DNA of 64,000 bases from Trichuris trichiura. Its lineage: Eukaryota; Nematoda; Enoplea; Trichinellida; Trichuridae. Made by a program: the position numbers and the translations under genes. This document shows, in pieces, positions 35,228 through 46,049 of the stretch. Positions within the stretch are counted from its first letter, which is position 1. Each line of letters starts with the position of its first letter. The notes below the pieces were generated by a model. That model was not told the DNA's origin, ran no database searches, and was given only the letters and a program-made list of their open reading frames with translations. The DNA is taken from the NCBI GenBank assembly GCA_037903355.1, contig JBAJFE010000026.1, positions 4,340,001 through 4,404,000 on the forward strand. Reading direction: 5' to 3'.

Positions 35228-36967
35228 TCAGAGTTCGTAAGAATAAACTCCTGGAAAATGAAATTTTTGTCGTAACCAAACGTGTGGGTATGACTGCGCA
35301 AAAAACTGACTGCCCGTGTATGGCATATACGCTTTGTTGAAACATGGTATGGGCTGACGGGAATTGTAGTACTCTACATGATTGTAAGGTGCTGCTGTAG
35401 GCTGGTCAGCATGTAAGGGCGGCACCGCGCACTGAAAAAATGGACTTGTTTCTGGTATGAAGAGGGACATCGGTCTCATTCGACTGGTTTGCGAAGGACG
35501 ACAGTTTGGATATCGCAGACAACTTCTTTGCCCCATGCCTAAGCATTGCTGTGATCGACTGCCGCATAAGCTGTAGGTGGACGGCAGACCCGCTAAATAA
35601 GCATGACTTCCCATTTCGTTACTGCAGCTGTCAGGCGTTCCATGAAAGTGGATTGAAGCGTCGTTAAAGTGGTAACTGGAAATGCCTCTCTTAAGTCCAG
35701 GGGCTGAATGTAGTCGAGTGTAACGTGAATGCAATCGCTCCTGTTCCATTTGCTGCATTGAACTTTTGAATTCTTTCAGAAGGCGACGGTCATCAGTTAG
35801 CGGTTCAAGAAGCGGTCGTCCTTGATAATGTAGCCCACTTTCAAACTTCCTACCTTTCACTGTGTTTTCATGACGTTGAAAGTCTCCTCGTATGTAATCG
35901 TATAATTGGTCAATCTCTTCATCATTTGATTCTGACGGAAAGTCCAAGCTTACATTGTCCTTTGAAAATTTCTCTTCTTTGGTCAGTGAGTGCAGCAGTT
36001 GTTCATCCGTGACTAATGAAATGCCGCTTAGAAAAGATGGCGCTACTTTGGCGCACCAGTTGCACAGCTCTTTGAATTCCGGATGGACGATAATCTGAGG
36101 ATGGTTTATCGCAGGTGCCAGTTTAATGTGAGCATTGAGCGGTATAGTCAGAATCTGACCTTCAGGTTTCTGCAGGCAGCATGCAAGCAACAACTGTTCT
36201 TGCAAAGTGCTCTGTAGACGGATCACCGGTTGAGTACTACCAGAGTGTTTATAAACTTCGTTTGGGCATGATCCGTAGATCAACCTCACCGTAAGTGGCA
36301 GCCGTTTGGCGCACAAATTGGCAATGGTATGCACCCCGGATATAGCATTTTTTTTGGCGATAGGACTGAACTTTGCTTTCTGACGCATCTTGAAAAAGAG
36401 GCTGCAGCCGCTTTCGTCAAAGCAACGCAAAAACGACGTGCCCTTGAGGTAGAAACGGCCAACCACGGTAAGAATCTCTCCTGCCTTTACGGCCCGACTT
36501 CGACATAAATTTTTTAACTCACCGTCTTTGTCAGGCAAATACGCCTTGCATCGCTGACGCACCAAGCACAGATCGACGCACTTCTCGCTTAGTTCGGACA
36601 CTGACTCCAAACTTTTGGTAGCACGGCCGTCTTCAGAAAGAATTTCAAAAAATCCACGATACTCTACAGGTATGGCAACCTTGAGGCATGAGAGTCCCAC
36701 AGGTTTGTTATCCTTCATTTTGATCACCTGACCAAGGATTTTCAATTGAGTTTGCTTGGCATAAGTTAGAAGGTACGGCTTCAACATGGGGTTGGTCATA
36801 TTTGGTAGTCCTACGTCTAGGTACTGACCCTTTGTAACCAATGCTAAATGGGGTAGAGGATGACGTTCGACGAACTCCTGAAGGAAAGACGCATTCTCGA
36901 CATCCCATTTGACGGCAGCAAGTAGTGTGGACGGAACGCTAGCACTTGAAAGATTGAGCATTTTCAT
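35228..36967 (-). CDS. CABIT-domain protein, GAREM-like adaptor
   Basis: A single open exon of 579 residues. Residues about 25-240 resemble a CABIT domain as in GAREM and THEMIS: LPHLALVTKGQYLDVG, VAIPVEYRGFFEILSEDG, VKAGEILTVVGRFY, KAKFSPIA and GVHTIANLCAKRLPLTVRLI. The last parallels human GAREM's EHTIRNIVEKTRLPVNVTV. GAREM family proteins couple receptor tyrosine kinases to GRB2/ERK signalling, while THEMIS acts in T cells. The C-terminal half is low in predicted structure and rich in Tyr, Pro, Ser and His. It contains YxN tripeptides (YPN in LRYPNCRP, YYN in VEYYNSRQ) that could bind a GRB2 SH2 domain if phosphorylated. No C-terminal SAM domain is seen, unlike human GAREM. The lack of introns is notable, and an upstream non-coding exon is possible. 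Confidence 0.8.
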   Translation of the reverse strand: MKMLNLSSASVPSTLLAAVKWDVENASFLQEFVERHPLPHLALVTKGQYLDVGLPNMTNPMLKPYLLTYAKQTQLKILGQVIKMKDNKPVGLSCLKVAIPVEYRGFFEILSEDGRATKSLESVSELSEKCVDLCLVRQRCKAYLPDKDGELKNLCRSRAVKAGEILTVVGRFYLKGTSFLRCFDESGCSLFFKMRQKAKFSPIAKKNAISGVHTIANLCAKRLPLTVRLIYGSCPNEVYKHSGSTQPVIRLQSTLQEQLLLACCLQKPEGQILTIPLNAHIKLAPAINHPQIIVHPEFKELCNWCAKVAPSFLSGISLVTDEQLLHSLTKEEKFSKDNVSLDFPSESNDEEIDQLYDYIRGDFQRHENTVKGRKFESGLHYQGRPLLEPLTDDRRLLKEFKSSMQQMEQERLHSRYTRLHSAPGLKRGISSYHFNDASIHFHGTPDSCSNEMGSHAYLAGLPSTYSLCGSRSQQCLGMGQRSCLRYPNCRPSQTSRMRPMSLFIPETSPFFQCAVPPLHADQPTAAPYNHVEYYNSRQPIPCFNKAYMPYTGSQFFAQSYPHVWLRQKFHFPGVYSYEL

Positions 36968-38894
36968 ATCGACTTAAGATGGAGGAATCTCGAAAAGAGG
37001 TTTCCTGACTTCGGCACTGCTGGGCGCTGGTTGTAATTGAGCGAGGCTAGAATGCACACGACGTACTGAGGCCATGCAGCGGCACAGCTCAAGACGTTGG
37101 AAGTACCTCGAAAATAATCAACAACTGAGCTGAATAATGAGACCGTTTCCAGACGGCTGCAATTCTAGCAGCAGATGCTGAGTGACAGTCAACTTACCAG
37201 TTTCAACCGTCCGCAGTGAAAACAAGTTTTACATGGCGACGCGCTGTTGAGATGAATCGTTTTTGACGCCCCGCCCCTTGCTGGGTTCGAATGCATAAAG
37301 GTGGCATTGATTAGCAATATTGTCGGGAGGTTAACCACAATTAGTGGTTCATGAATGCGGGGGACAATTCCATCGTGTAGTGATATTCAACATCTGCTGA
37401 ATTGCATTAACTTTTCAACGTAAATTTTTACCTTTGAATCTGAGAAAGAATGAATACCCAGGTTGTGAAAGACTCAAAATAAAATGTTGCGTGGAGTAGT
37501 GGGTACAGATAATGAGCTTTCATCGGTCGGAAAGCTGTACTTCTTAGTATGCTTTGCCAATGGCTTTTGTATAATGCCAATTGCGTAATTCCTCTTCCAC
37601 GCGTACTACTTTAACCTAAACGTTTTGTTTATTTCTATAAAGCGTTCAGCGCGTGACGAACTAAGTTACTGCAGGAGAAATAAGTTGCCTGCGTGGTGAG
37701 ACTGCCTATTGAAAGACTTAAAAGAATAGTCCTTCAGTGCAAAAAGATCAACTAGCTGGTGGGTATGTCATGTGCTGCAAGCAGGTCATGAAAACAGAAA
37801 ACTGCCTAGTATGTTCACTTGCAGCTTTGTCAGAGTAAATGGTTCGACCGAAGTAGAAGAGCCGACATTGGCAATAACCGTATAGGCTATACAGAGTGCG
37901 CCTCAGGCAGGTATCAACGTTGTCCCCAATGTTAAACATTCTTCCCATTTCTTGAAAACCGGATCGTCAAACAGATACAGGTGGGTTCATTACATTTTAG
38001 TGCTAAAGCTGAGCAGTGCGCGATGTAAAGTTGGCCTTGTTTTATTAATATGTGGTCTCCAAAAAACTCAATTTGCTATTAGGAAAGGCACGCTTGCGCT
38101 GTCCGGTATGATTGAGGCTCCCGCTGGGAAGATACAAATAAATAAAAGAAAGCAAGTTTTGCTCCAACAAAATATGCCAACAAGCCAAAGGCACTTTCAC
38201 TGAAAACTAGCAAAATTTGTATTTCATATTTCGTCGACCGTTTTCATGTATTTGTTTAGTAATAGTGTTTTTGATGTTCCGCGCTAATCTTGGATTAGAA
38301 GGCTATTTGGGTTAATTTGAAGTTGGAGATACGCACCACCGGTTTGGTCTTTACTCTTCATGTTCCATGACAAATCTTGCTTTCATTTCATTCAAGGAAA
38401 GGTCTATTTTCACACCGTTTGACGTACCCAAATTGACGTTGACATTCTGTTTCCGAGAGAGGATTGCTTGTGCATGATTTCCATTGGATAACTTACATCT
38501 TCTATGATACTGGAGAACTGATTTGGCTTCATTTTGTAAGAAATGAACGAGCAATATGCCTTACGGTAAAACTCCGATCATGTTACTGAATATGAATATA
38601 TTGGGAATAGATACGCCTACATCACGTTGAGAATGGAACTGGAGCGTTCTGGAAGCTACGTACATTGCTCTCCGTGATTTCACTAACAGCTTGCTCATGC
38701 ATTCATTGGCAAGGCATTTGTTTCGTTATTTTGCAGATATAATTACAAAGAATGGGTGAAAACTGCGGAAAGAACAGTGGAAAACCATTAACTTTTTTTT
38801 ACAAGACGTCCTGTCTTCAAGAACAACCAAATATTGAGTTTATTATCTCTTATAATGAGTATGTTCTAAGGACACGTCACAAAAATACCTCCCG
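36968..38894. other. Intergenic, nothing recognised
   Basis: This includes the probable promoter side of the CABIT gene and about 1.8 kb of unassigned sequence. GGGTTCGAATGC near 37280 resembles a tRNA B box, but no matching A box or cloverleaf is found. Open frames at 37.7-38.6 kb have no support. Confidence 0.35.
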
Positions 38895-39360
38895 TTTTTG
38901 TTCTTGTAAATCTTTCATCGTGGAGCTTTCCGGGATTAGTTCACGCCCGTCATCAGCGTTTAAATGTAAAACACGACGAAGCCCTTAAGGAGACCGCGCG
39001 AATTTCTGTTTTAAACAAAATAGCGTCGACCTCAAACAGAAGAGCTCATTATTTACGGCAATTGTTTCATTCAGGAAAATTGGTAAGCAAAAGAATAAGT
39101 AAAAACAAAATATAAGAAAAACTTAAATTTATACAATCAAATTTCTGCAATAGAACAGGTTCATCCTTTTGCCCTTTGGCTGGACGAAACTGCTCCCGTA
39201 AAGAATGCGTTTCTCCGTTCTAGGTCAACCCGCCCGTTAGAGTGCAAATTCACGCTGTCTCTATGGGCTCTTTCGTGGCGTTTTATATTACGTACTGTCA
39301 GCAGGCAAGGTTGACCCCGAAAGCTCCGCGATGAAAGATTCACTAGAACAAAAACGACTA
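38895..39360. repeat. Fold-back unit with Penelope-type ends
   Basis: The left end (about 38898-38935, read as complement) and right end (about 39312-39353) are inverted copies around CCGAAAGCTCC followed by GATGAAAGAT. The left arm carries the hammerhead-like block CTGATGA...GAAA; the right arm has lost CTGATGA. The interior of about 370 bp shows no coding remnant. I infer a non-autonomous derivative of the Penelope family seen at 40.3 and 54.8 kb. Confidence 0.55.
38916..38962 (-). ncRNA. Hammerhead-ribozyme-like motif, copy 1
   Basis: Minus strand: CTGATGA (38956-38950), C, GGG, an 11-nt loop, CCCG, GAAA, GCTCC. The CTGATGA and GAAA core strings flank a GC stem as in hammerhead stem II. 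Stems I and III are not convincing, so self-cleavage is uncertain. Confidence 0.4.
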
Positions 39361-40289
39361 GTACTCCTGCGACGCAAGGATAAACATAACACAGTAATTA
39401 ATTATGAAGAAACCTTTGCTCAGAAAACATCACATGGCTTCTGAGAAATCACTTATTCTTTCTTCAGTGTACCAGCCGAGATGTACGGTTATTCATTTAT
39501 GAAGATTGTCAAGTATGTTTTAATCAACGAAGAACAGTTATGTTGCGTCATCCAGTGGTATTCTTGACAGTGAAGTTGTAACTTTGGTACCCTAAAACAT
39601 AAAGTTTAAACTCTGAAATGAACGACAGAACCATCTGTTCTTTATTACAATAGTTACTAAATTCAGAGTGAGTTAGGGTAAGCGGAAGGTCATTTTTTTA
39701 AGTATGTGTATCCTCTTGATCGTATCAGAAGAAGAAAACCCAGACTGATGGGTGCGTGGGAGCACTGCTCAGTTATTCTAATAGGTAGATTTCTGGGTTA
39801 TCTTTTCGGGATCCTGTCCTGAAGGTCTTGAAAGCTCTGCTTCTTCCTTTCCTTCTCTGATGTTTTACCAAAAAACGGGCACAGCATGCCGTACCTTCTC
39901 TAGTGAAAGCCCATACGCCAGTTACTAGACATTCTATTTTGAGACTTAAGTTTGCTTCACAGGATTTCATTAATATAGTGGCTCTTCATTACACAGTAGT
40001 TTTTTGTGTACTTTTACTTTAATTTCTTAATACTCTTAACTTGTGTGCCAGAATCAGTGAGATGTTTGGAGAAAAGATATAGTACGTCAGCAATTCTATA
40101 AATCTGTTTGTTCCAAAGTTACTTTCGAAACTTTCACAGCTCTCTCCTTCCATACTCAGCAACGTAATTAAGTTTGATCTTTGGCAGTAGTGTCCACATT
40201 GTTCTTGATGAAATGAAGCATTTTCCCTCAGTGTAAAGCTTTTACAGTTGACTCTCCGCAGAGGTTCGGTGCCCGAGTTAACCGTTTTG
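39361..40289. other. Intergenic, nothing recognised
   Basis: About 0.9 kb between two fold-back units. No coding, RNA or repeat feature supportable by eye. Confidence 0.35.
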
Positions 40290-40343
40290 TATAATTTCCT
40301 CGTAATGAAAAACTTTATTACGGATTGGGGTTATGTATATAAG

Positions 40344-40393
40344 AAGACTCCGGAGCTTTCGGGTCATTTGAGACCCGTCATCAGCGGTCTTAA
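40344..40393 (-). ncRNA. Hammerhead-like motif, copy 2
   Basis: Minus strand: AAGAC, CG, CTGATGA (40384-40378), C, GGGTC, TCAAAT, GACCC, GAAA, GCTCCGGA, GTCTT. The 5-bp stem is complete, and AAGAC/GTCTT can close the whole unit. Confidence 0.45.
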
Positions 40394-41307
40394 GTTTGTA
40401 AATATGAATTGTGGCAGCGAATGCCATCTGTCGTTTCTGAGGATTTTAAAGCGGGCAGTTTTAAAGTTTTCCGTTGGTAGGTTTTTGCATTTGAGTCTGT
40501 CAGCGCACTTCTTTTTCTTGTGCCGTATAGCTTCTAGATTGTCTTCGTTGGGTTGTTTCGAACATTTTCTTCTGTTGTTGAATCACTGTTTTTCCATTTT
40601 GCATACATTTTTCTTTTTCTTTCTTTCTTCTTCTTTTTTTCTTTCTTTGTTCCATATATACTGCAATTTTATCCATTTCTATTTGTTCTAATTATTTGTT
40701 TTTTCTTCTTTCCCGGTTTTTGTATTTCATCTGGTAAGTGAGCAACAATTATACCGCTTCACAATATTTGTCCAAATTCCACTTATGTCCACTCCTTGAT
40801 CGCGGTTGTAAGTCGTATTGTGTCTAATATATAGTGCTTCTTTAATTCTTCTTAATCGTAGATTGTTTTCGTAACATATTCCGTTTCCGCGATCAAGGAG
40901 TGGACATAAGTGGGATTTGGACAAATATTGTGACGCGGTATAATTGTTGCTCACTCACCAGATGAAATACAATAGCCCGGAAAGAAGAAAAAACAAATAA
41001 TTAGAACAAATAGAAATGGATAAAATTGCAATACACATGGAACAAAGAAAGAAAAAGAAAAGAAAAAAGAAGAAAGAAAGAAGAAGAAAAATGAATGCAA
41101 AATGGAAAAACAGTGATTCAACAACAGAAGAAAATGTTCAAAACAACCCAACGAAGACAATCTAGAAGCTATACGGAACAAGAAAAAAAAGTCCGCTGAC
41201 AGACTCAAATGCAAAAACCTACCAACGGAAAACTTTAAAAATCCCCGCTTTAAAATCCCCAGAAACAATAGATGGCATTCGCTGCCACAATTCATATTTA
41301 CAAACTT

Positions 41308-41356
41308 AAGACCGCTGATGACGGGTCTCGAACGACCCGAAAGCTCCGGAGTCTTC
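41308..41356 (+). ncRNA. Hammerhead-like motif, copy 3
   Basis: Plus strand: AAGAC, CG, CTGATGA (41315-41321), C, GGGTC, TCGAAC, GACCC, GAAA (41339-41342), GCTCCGGA, GTCTT. It is the mirror of copy 2 in the opposite arm. Loop bases differ while the stem is kept. Confidence 0.45.
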
Positions 41357-41694
41357 TTATATACATAACAAACGGGAACCAATCCGTAATAAAGTTTTGC
41401 ATTATGAAAACATATGGTCCCTTACCAAGAAACCACGTTTTCAAAATTTCCTCGTACAATTAATCTCTCCTAACGTGAGCCACTAATAGGCAAATGATCA
41501 TTCCGCATCACTGATCTTATTATGCATTTATATGAATGGATTGTCCACTCACGCTCGTTTTGCATGCGATGCTCTGGGTGGCAAATGCTTAACTGATGGT
41601 GATTGTTTAACACTCATTAAATGGAAATGGATTATCATAAAAGTTTTCGTTGATTCTTCTTTTTTCTTTTTTCCCTCTTCTAACGGGTGTGTTA

Positions 41695-41866
41695 TTCAAC
41701 ATAAAAAGTTTTTGCGGTTTTTCAACCCGTTCGTTAATGAAAACGTTTATTCCAAACGTTTATCCGCGGAGCTTTCGGGCCACGCCGTGGCCCGAATCTA
41801 AGTGCGAATAAACGTTTTCATTAACGAACGGGTTGAAAAACCGCAAAAAAAAATTTTTTTATGTTG
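41695..41866. repeat. Fold-back palindrome with about 55-bp arms
   Basis: Arms at about 41697-41751 and 41806-41865 are reverse complements apart from extra A/T bases in one A-tract. The central loop holds GGGCCAC, GGC, GTGGCCC, GAAAGCTCCGCGG on the minus strand. The GAAAGCTCC string after a GC stem recalls the hammerhead-like motif of the nearby Penelope ends, but CTGATGA is missing. Confidence 0.75.
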
Positions 41867-43481
41867 AAAAGTTTTCGTTCACATTATCTTCACGTCTTCC
41901 TGAGTAGACTAAGGAGGAAAATGGAAGAAGAAAGTTTGTCTGCATTGCTCTTTACTGTAAAATACACTCGCTAGGGTGGGCAACTGACTGTATGCCTAAA
42001 TTTCGATAAATTCCAAATTCGCAATAAATCTTTGTGTGTTTACGGTAAGAAATGACAACAAATTATTAGACTAGTCAGCATGCGCGTTTATATCACGCAA
42101 CATTGAAGTGCCTAGTCCAACCGTTTCAGTATTTCAAGACAGCGTTTAGCCAGAACCGCCTATCAGCGGTAAGCCAGCTTGGGTGCGAACCGATCTGGCT
42201 CTCCCAAATGCCTGTGAAGTCCCGTAAGTTACGCTTGTGTTATTGCGCAGCTTTTCCAATCTTTTTGAAATGGCGTTGCTTGATCTAGTCTTGCGCTGAT
42301 CAGCCAGTTAGGCGACTAACCCCCTTTGCGAAACATTGACGTAGAATCACATGCGTGACGCGCGGAACGTAACAAACCATGCCTGCCGTCAATGTTGACC
42401 CTCGCGTGGTCTTTCGTTCGTCCCAGATAACGAGGATATGGGACGAATATGCGATTGTGTTGGAATAGCGATGGAAGAAGCCTTCAAGGAGAAGCGCGAG
42501 ATTTTGCTTTTTGAGAATCAAACTGACGCGGCGCGTGGAAAACCCCGCAGTCATCGTTGTATTTTGTTTTGTCGTAGCTGCGTGCGCAGTTTTCGTTGTT
42601 CTCCTCCATATCTGACTCTACATTGCATCGAAGAAGGAGGTTCATTTCCATGAAAAAAGAAGTGCCAGCAGCTACAGATTTTGCTCAACTATTTTCAATT
42701 TACCCAATAAAAGCTAAACCAGCAGTTAATTGCAGATCAACGTTGACAGTACGAAATGCGAATAAACTTATTCCATCTTTGGCAAATTAGTGTGTCATCT
42801 AACTTGCCCGCAATACTGACTAACGAAAGTGTATTTTTTGGAAGCACAGTGCGACTCCTTTGTCTATTTTGAAATTCTTTTCAAGAGCTTTCCTCTCCAT
42901 CGAACAGGCTGACAGGCTAAGTATACGACTCAAGGTGTTATGAATATGTAGCATGGACATTGACGTGTCAGTGGTGTGATTCACAAAAAAGTTTGTTCGA
43001 AATGTTTTACAAGGAACACGGAAGCATAAAGTATCCACGCGACTACGGAATTCAGGTGACTTTTCGTTTGTCGCACCCACGCAAACTGCTGTCCTGCGCC
43101 GTCCTATTTCTTATATAGTCCTGTCAGCGAGGTTAAGCCAGGTGGCGCAACCATTGCCTAATGGGGCTTGTTTTTGATAGCAGCTTGTGTTACATGGTGC
43201 GCAAGACGTCACCGTTTGCTGTTTACGCCACAGCTCTTGCGTCGTTGCCATCCTGAGTCAGCAGTTGATTAGTCGCGGTCGAGCACCTGGTCACTTACTG
43301 GATTACCTCTCCCCCTGCACACACCCAAGTAGCATAAGTATTATCGACTGGAGTAGCCAAACTTTAAAGACCCTTTAGAGTCCTGCGTTCAAAATCTGGG
43401 AATGGTGTCAGCACAGTCTTTGTTAGTAGCGTAAATAATCTCAACATCTTGTAACGCTGAAACTAGTTTATCTTTTAGTGG
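41867..43481. other. Intergenic, nothing recognised
   Basis: About 1.6 kb with no exon, RNA gene or transposon that I can defend. Small open frames on both strands lack family resemblance. Confidence 0.35.
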
Positions 43482-43892
43482 TCAACAGTTTCTAAAATTG
43501 TAGAAAACCAGTGACGAACAGGCAACTAAGAGAATGAAGATTAGGAAGCAGAGAGTAACATTGTCACAATGTGCAGGCAGATCTTTCTCTATTCGTTTTA
43601 TTGAGCTCCGTTTTAGTTGCAGACAAATTGCGCAGCAGAAAATTACCCATGGGTATGTGCGAGCCTCCATTTCCATTTTTGGCAGGTTTGGGCAATGTAG
43701 TATTCCTAACAAGAGAAAAGCATAATTTATCAGCGGCATTTCTTCAGCTGCTTCATGTATCGTAGTGTCCTCTGGCTTTACAAAAGATGTACCTAAGATA
43801 ATGAAGGTGGCTACACTGAATAGCAGATTTTGAATGTACACGAAACAGCATTTTTTTGCAAGAAGATGCGGAATAGAACTTTCGTAGCCCAA
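43482..43892 (-). CDS. Doubtful small membrane protein
   Basis: An open frame of 136 codons with four hydrophobic stretches ([62 protein letters not shown]). This could be a small tetraspan protein, or fragments of a spliced gene, since donor- and acceptor-like sites lie inside it. Its 5' end overlaps the antisense of a Tigger transposase relic that starts near 43860, which argues against it. I recognise no family. Confidence 0.2.
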   Translation of the reverse strand: MGYESSIPHLLAKKCCFVYIQNLLFSVATFIILGTSFVKPEDTTIHEAAEEMPLINYAFLLLGILHCPNLPKMEMEARTYPWVIFCCAICLQLKRSSIKRIEKDLPAHCDNVTLCFLIFILLVACSSLVFYNFRNC

Positions 43893-44945
43893 GAGGAAAC
43901 GCTAATGCCTATCTTAAAAGGTCCAAAAGACAGATTGGGTCTCTTGTTAGAGGCTAGTGCAGTTAATGATTTTGATTTGAAGCCAATGCTCATTTACCAT
44001 TCTGAAAATCCTCGAGCGCTTAGAAATTTAAGAAAATCTACTCCACCTGTCAGACTTCCCGGATGACTTCGAAGCTCATACTGTTCGTCATTTTTAACCC
44101 GCTGTTGAAAACTAGTGCACAGAAAATTACTTCCAAAAGAATATTGTCACCTTGTCATCGGAGAACGCTGGGAGATAGGCGATACGTACAGCGAGATCAA
44201 TGTTTTTTACTTATCAGCTAGCACAACGTTTATTTTGCAGCCAGTGGAGCAGGGAATAATCTTGATTTTTAAATCTTACTGTTTGTTAAGCAAATTTTTT
44301 GGAGCCAGCAGGCGTAGACAGGGATTCATCAGGTAGCTTTGGGTAAGATAATTTGAAAATTTATACAGGATTCACGATTATGGACCTCAATAAGAATATT
44401 AGTGAATCCTGAGAAGTTAAAATGTCAACACTAAAGGAAGTTTAGACTCTTGTAGATGACTTTAAAGAAGAAGTGGTTCAGGTAGAAAAGGTGATTGCGC
44501 TTGCGGCGTAGATAGGAAGAAAACTGGAGTTCCAAGTTGAGGATTTAAATGACTTAACTTATTACTATGATATAGCTTTAATGGATGAAGAGTTCCTTCT
44601 TATTGATGAAGACAGAAAGTTGTTATTTTTTGAGGTGGAATCTTTGACTAATGAAGACGCAGTGAACACTCCTGAATTAACAACAAAGAACTTATAACAT
44701 TGCAAGGGTTCAGTTGACAAAGCAGCTAAGTGATTTGGAATGGTCGACTCTAACTTCGAAGGAAGTTCTACTGTAGGCAAAATGCTATCATAAAGTATTG
44801 CATGCTTCAGAGAAATCCTTCATGGAAGAAAGGACCAACTGGTGCGGCAAACTTCATTGTTATCTTATTTACCTGCTCCACCTAAATTACTAAATCCTTC
44901 GGCAGTTACGACCTGGGGCGTTGAGCAGGGACGGACATCAGCAAA
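43860..44945 (+). mobile_element. Tigger (pogo) transposase relic close to vertebrate Tigger1/2
   Basis: Plus-strand blocks in order: [152 protein letters not shown] and RQTSLLSYLPAPPK. These follow the DDE domain and C-terminal tail of mammalian Tigger1/2 consensus proteins almost block by block. Stops and frameshifts make it a pseudogene. The N-terminal DNA-binding part and terminal repeats were not found. Confidence 0.88.
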
Positions 44946-46049
44946 AAATATTATGAGCCACTGAAAGCTCAGATAATCATCGTTAGCATCTTTTAGCAGT
45001 ACAGTTGTTTAAATTATTGTGCGCACGGTCTATTGATGTATTGCCGATACAGACCTAGCAAACCATTAGCAACCATAATACAGTGTAAACATCATTTTTT
45101 GTTGCACCGGGAAAGCAATACGCATGCTTCGTTTTATTTCGGTGCTCCAGAAGCGTTCACGCAATAAAACTAGGTGTGCCGATAGCAAGTTTAAACTAAA
45201 TTTGTTCCGTTGTCACATAAGAAAAATTTAGCTACTGTGCGGTTAGAAAACGTTTATGACACCCTCACGTTGAAGAATATGCAATAACTAACTACCTGTA
45301 GGTGTTCGCAGTTGCCAACGAGATCATTTTGAGAGAATGAAGCAACATCCGCTTGTTACGAGAGAGCCTGTCTTTACCAAAAAACCTTCGCGATTCTAAT
45401 AAGAGAAATTTTTTAGAAGGGATTTTCCGTTGTTATTTGTGTACTGGTTCAGTTTTATTAGTATCAATCACAACTTAGCGGAAACATGACGCCTTAAATG
45501 AATTCTCTTCAAACTTTGATGTCCTGCGCAGTGTCCAACCTTTGACTTTCAGAGTACGTCTTTGGAAATTCCGATGGCTGCTTAAGTTTAAATAACAATG
45601 AACAACCGTTGCGCCTGTTATTAAGCCATGGCAAAAGACTGAATCTAATATTCCAGCATGAGCGTTCAAAAAAACGCTTAGGAAATCAGCTGTTATTCTA
45701 TTATAGGCACAAACTACCCTATTTTCACTGCGAATTAATCCAGTACTTCAAAGTTGGGTAACTAGTGAAGTTTCGAGCAATGGCACGATTACCAGAATGC
45801 TCTTAGACCATCTTAGGTGTTAATGTATTGGGAACATTAAAATTGGCTGCGAAAATATTTGATTGTAGCCATGCACTTCCGCAGCCACTTACCAGTGTTG
45901 CATGTTTGTGCAGGAAAGAGAAGTTTGAGTAAGTTTAAACTCAATTTTAATTCTGTAACAGGACAGTGATAAAAGTTTGAGAAGCAAGGCAGCGCAAGAG
46001 AGACCATACTAAATGCCCACTAGATTTTTTCGCGTATCTTTAAGCACGT
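44946..46049. other. Intergenic, upstream of lipin
   Basis: About 1.1 kb with no recognised feature; it should include the lipin promoter. No unambiguous TATA box or upstream exon with a matching phase is apparent. Confidence 0.35.

Larger units (their letters stand above)
40290..41460 (-). mobile_element. 5'-truncated Penelope-like element with inverted pLTR-like arms
   Basis: Two arms of about 490 bp (about 40306-40797 and 40888-41395) are close inverted copies. Between and into the arms the minus strand encodes the tail of the Penelope ORF: YENNLRLRRIKEALYIRH, then NTTYNRDQGVDISGIWTNIV. This is the C-terminal region after the GIY-YIG endonuclease, also present at 56.2-56.35 kb. Reverse transcriptase and catalytic GIY-YIG sequences are absent. 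Each arm contains a long purine/pyrimidine tract and, near its outer end, a hammerhead-like block. Penelope-like elements typically carry such pseudo-LTRs in direct or inverted arrangement. Confidence 0.82.

Noticed and set aside
35228..36967. First impression of a telomere-protection (POT1/OB-fold) protein
   Set aside because: The IPVEYRGFFEILSE and GVHTIANLCAKRLPLTV blocks fit CABIT domains of GAREM/THEMIS; no OB-fold signature was found.
37270..37300. GGGTTCGAATGC resembling a tRNA B box
   Set aside because: No A box, no acceptor stem and no cloverleaf can be drawn around it.
40248..40741. Open frame of 147 codons with Phe/Leu-rich C-terminus, resembling a membrane protein
   Set aside because: It is the antisense of a Penelope pLTR-like arm with a polypyrimidine tract, and the same frame recurs in the mirrored arm and at 56.3-56.7 kb.
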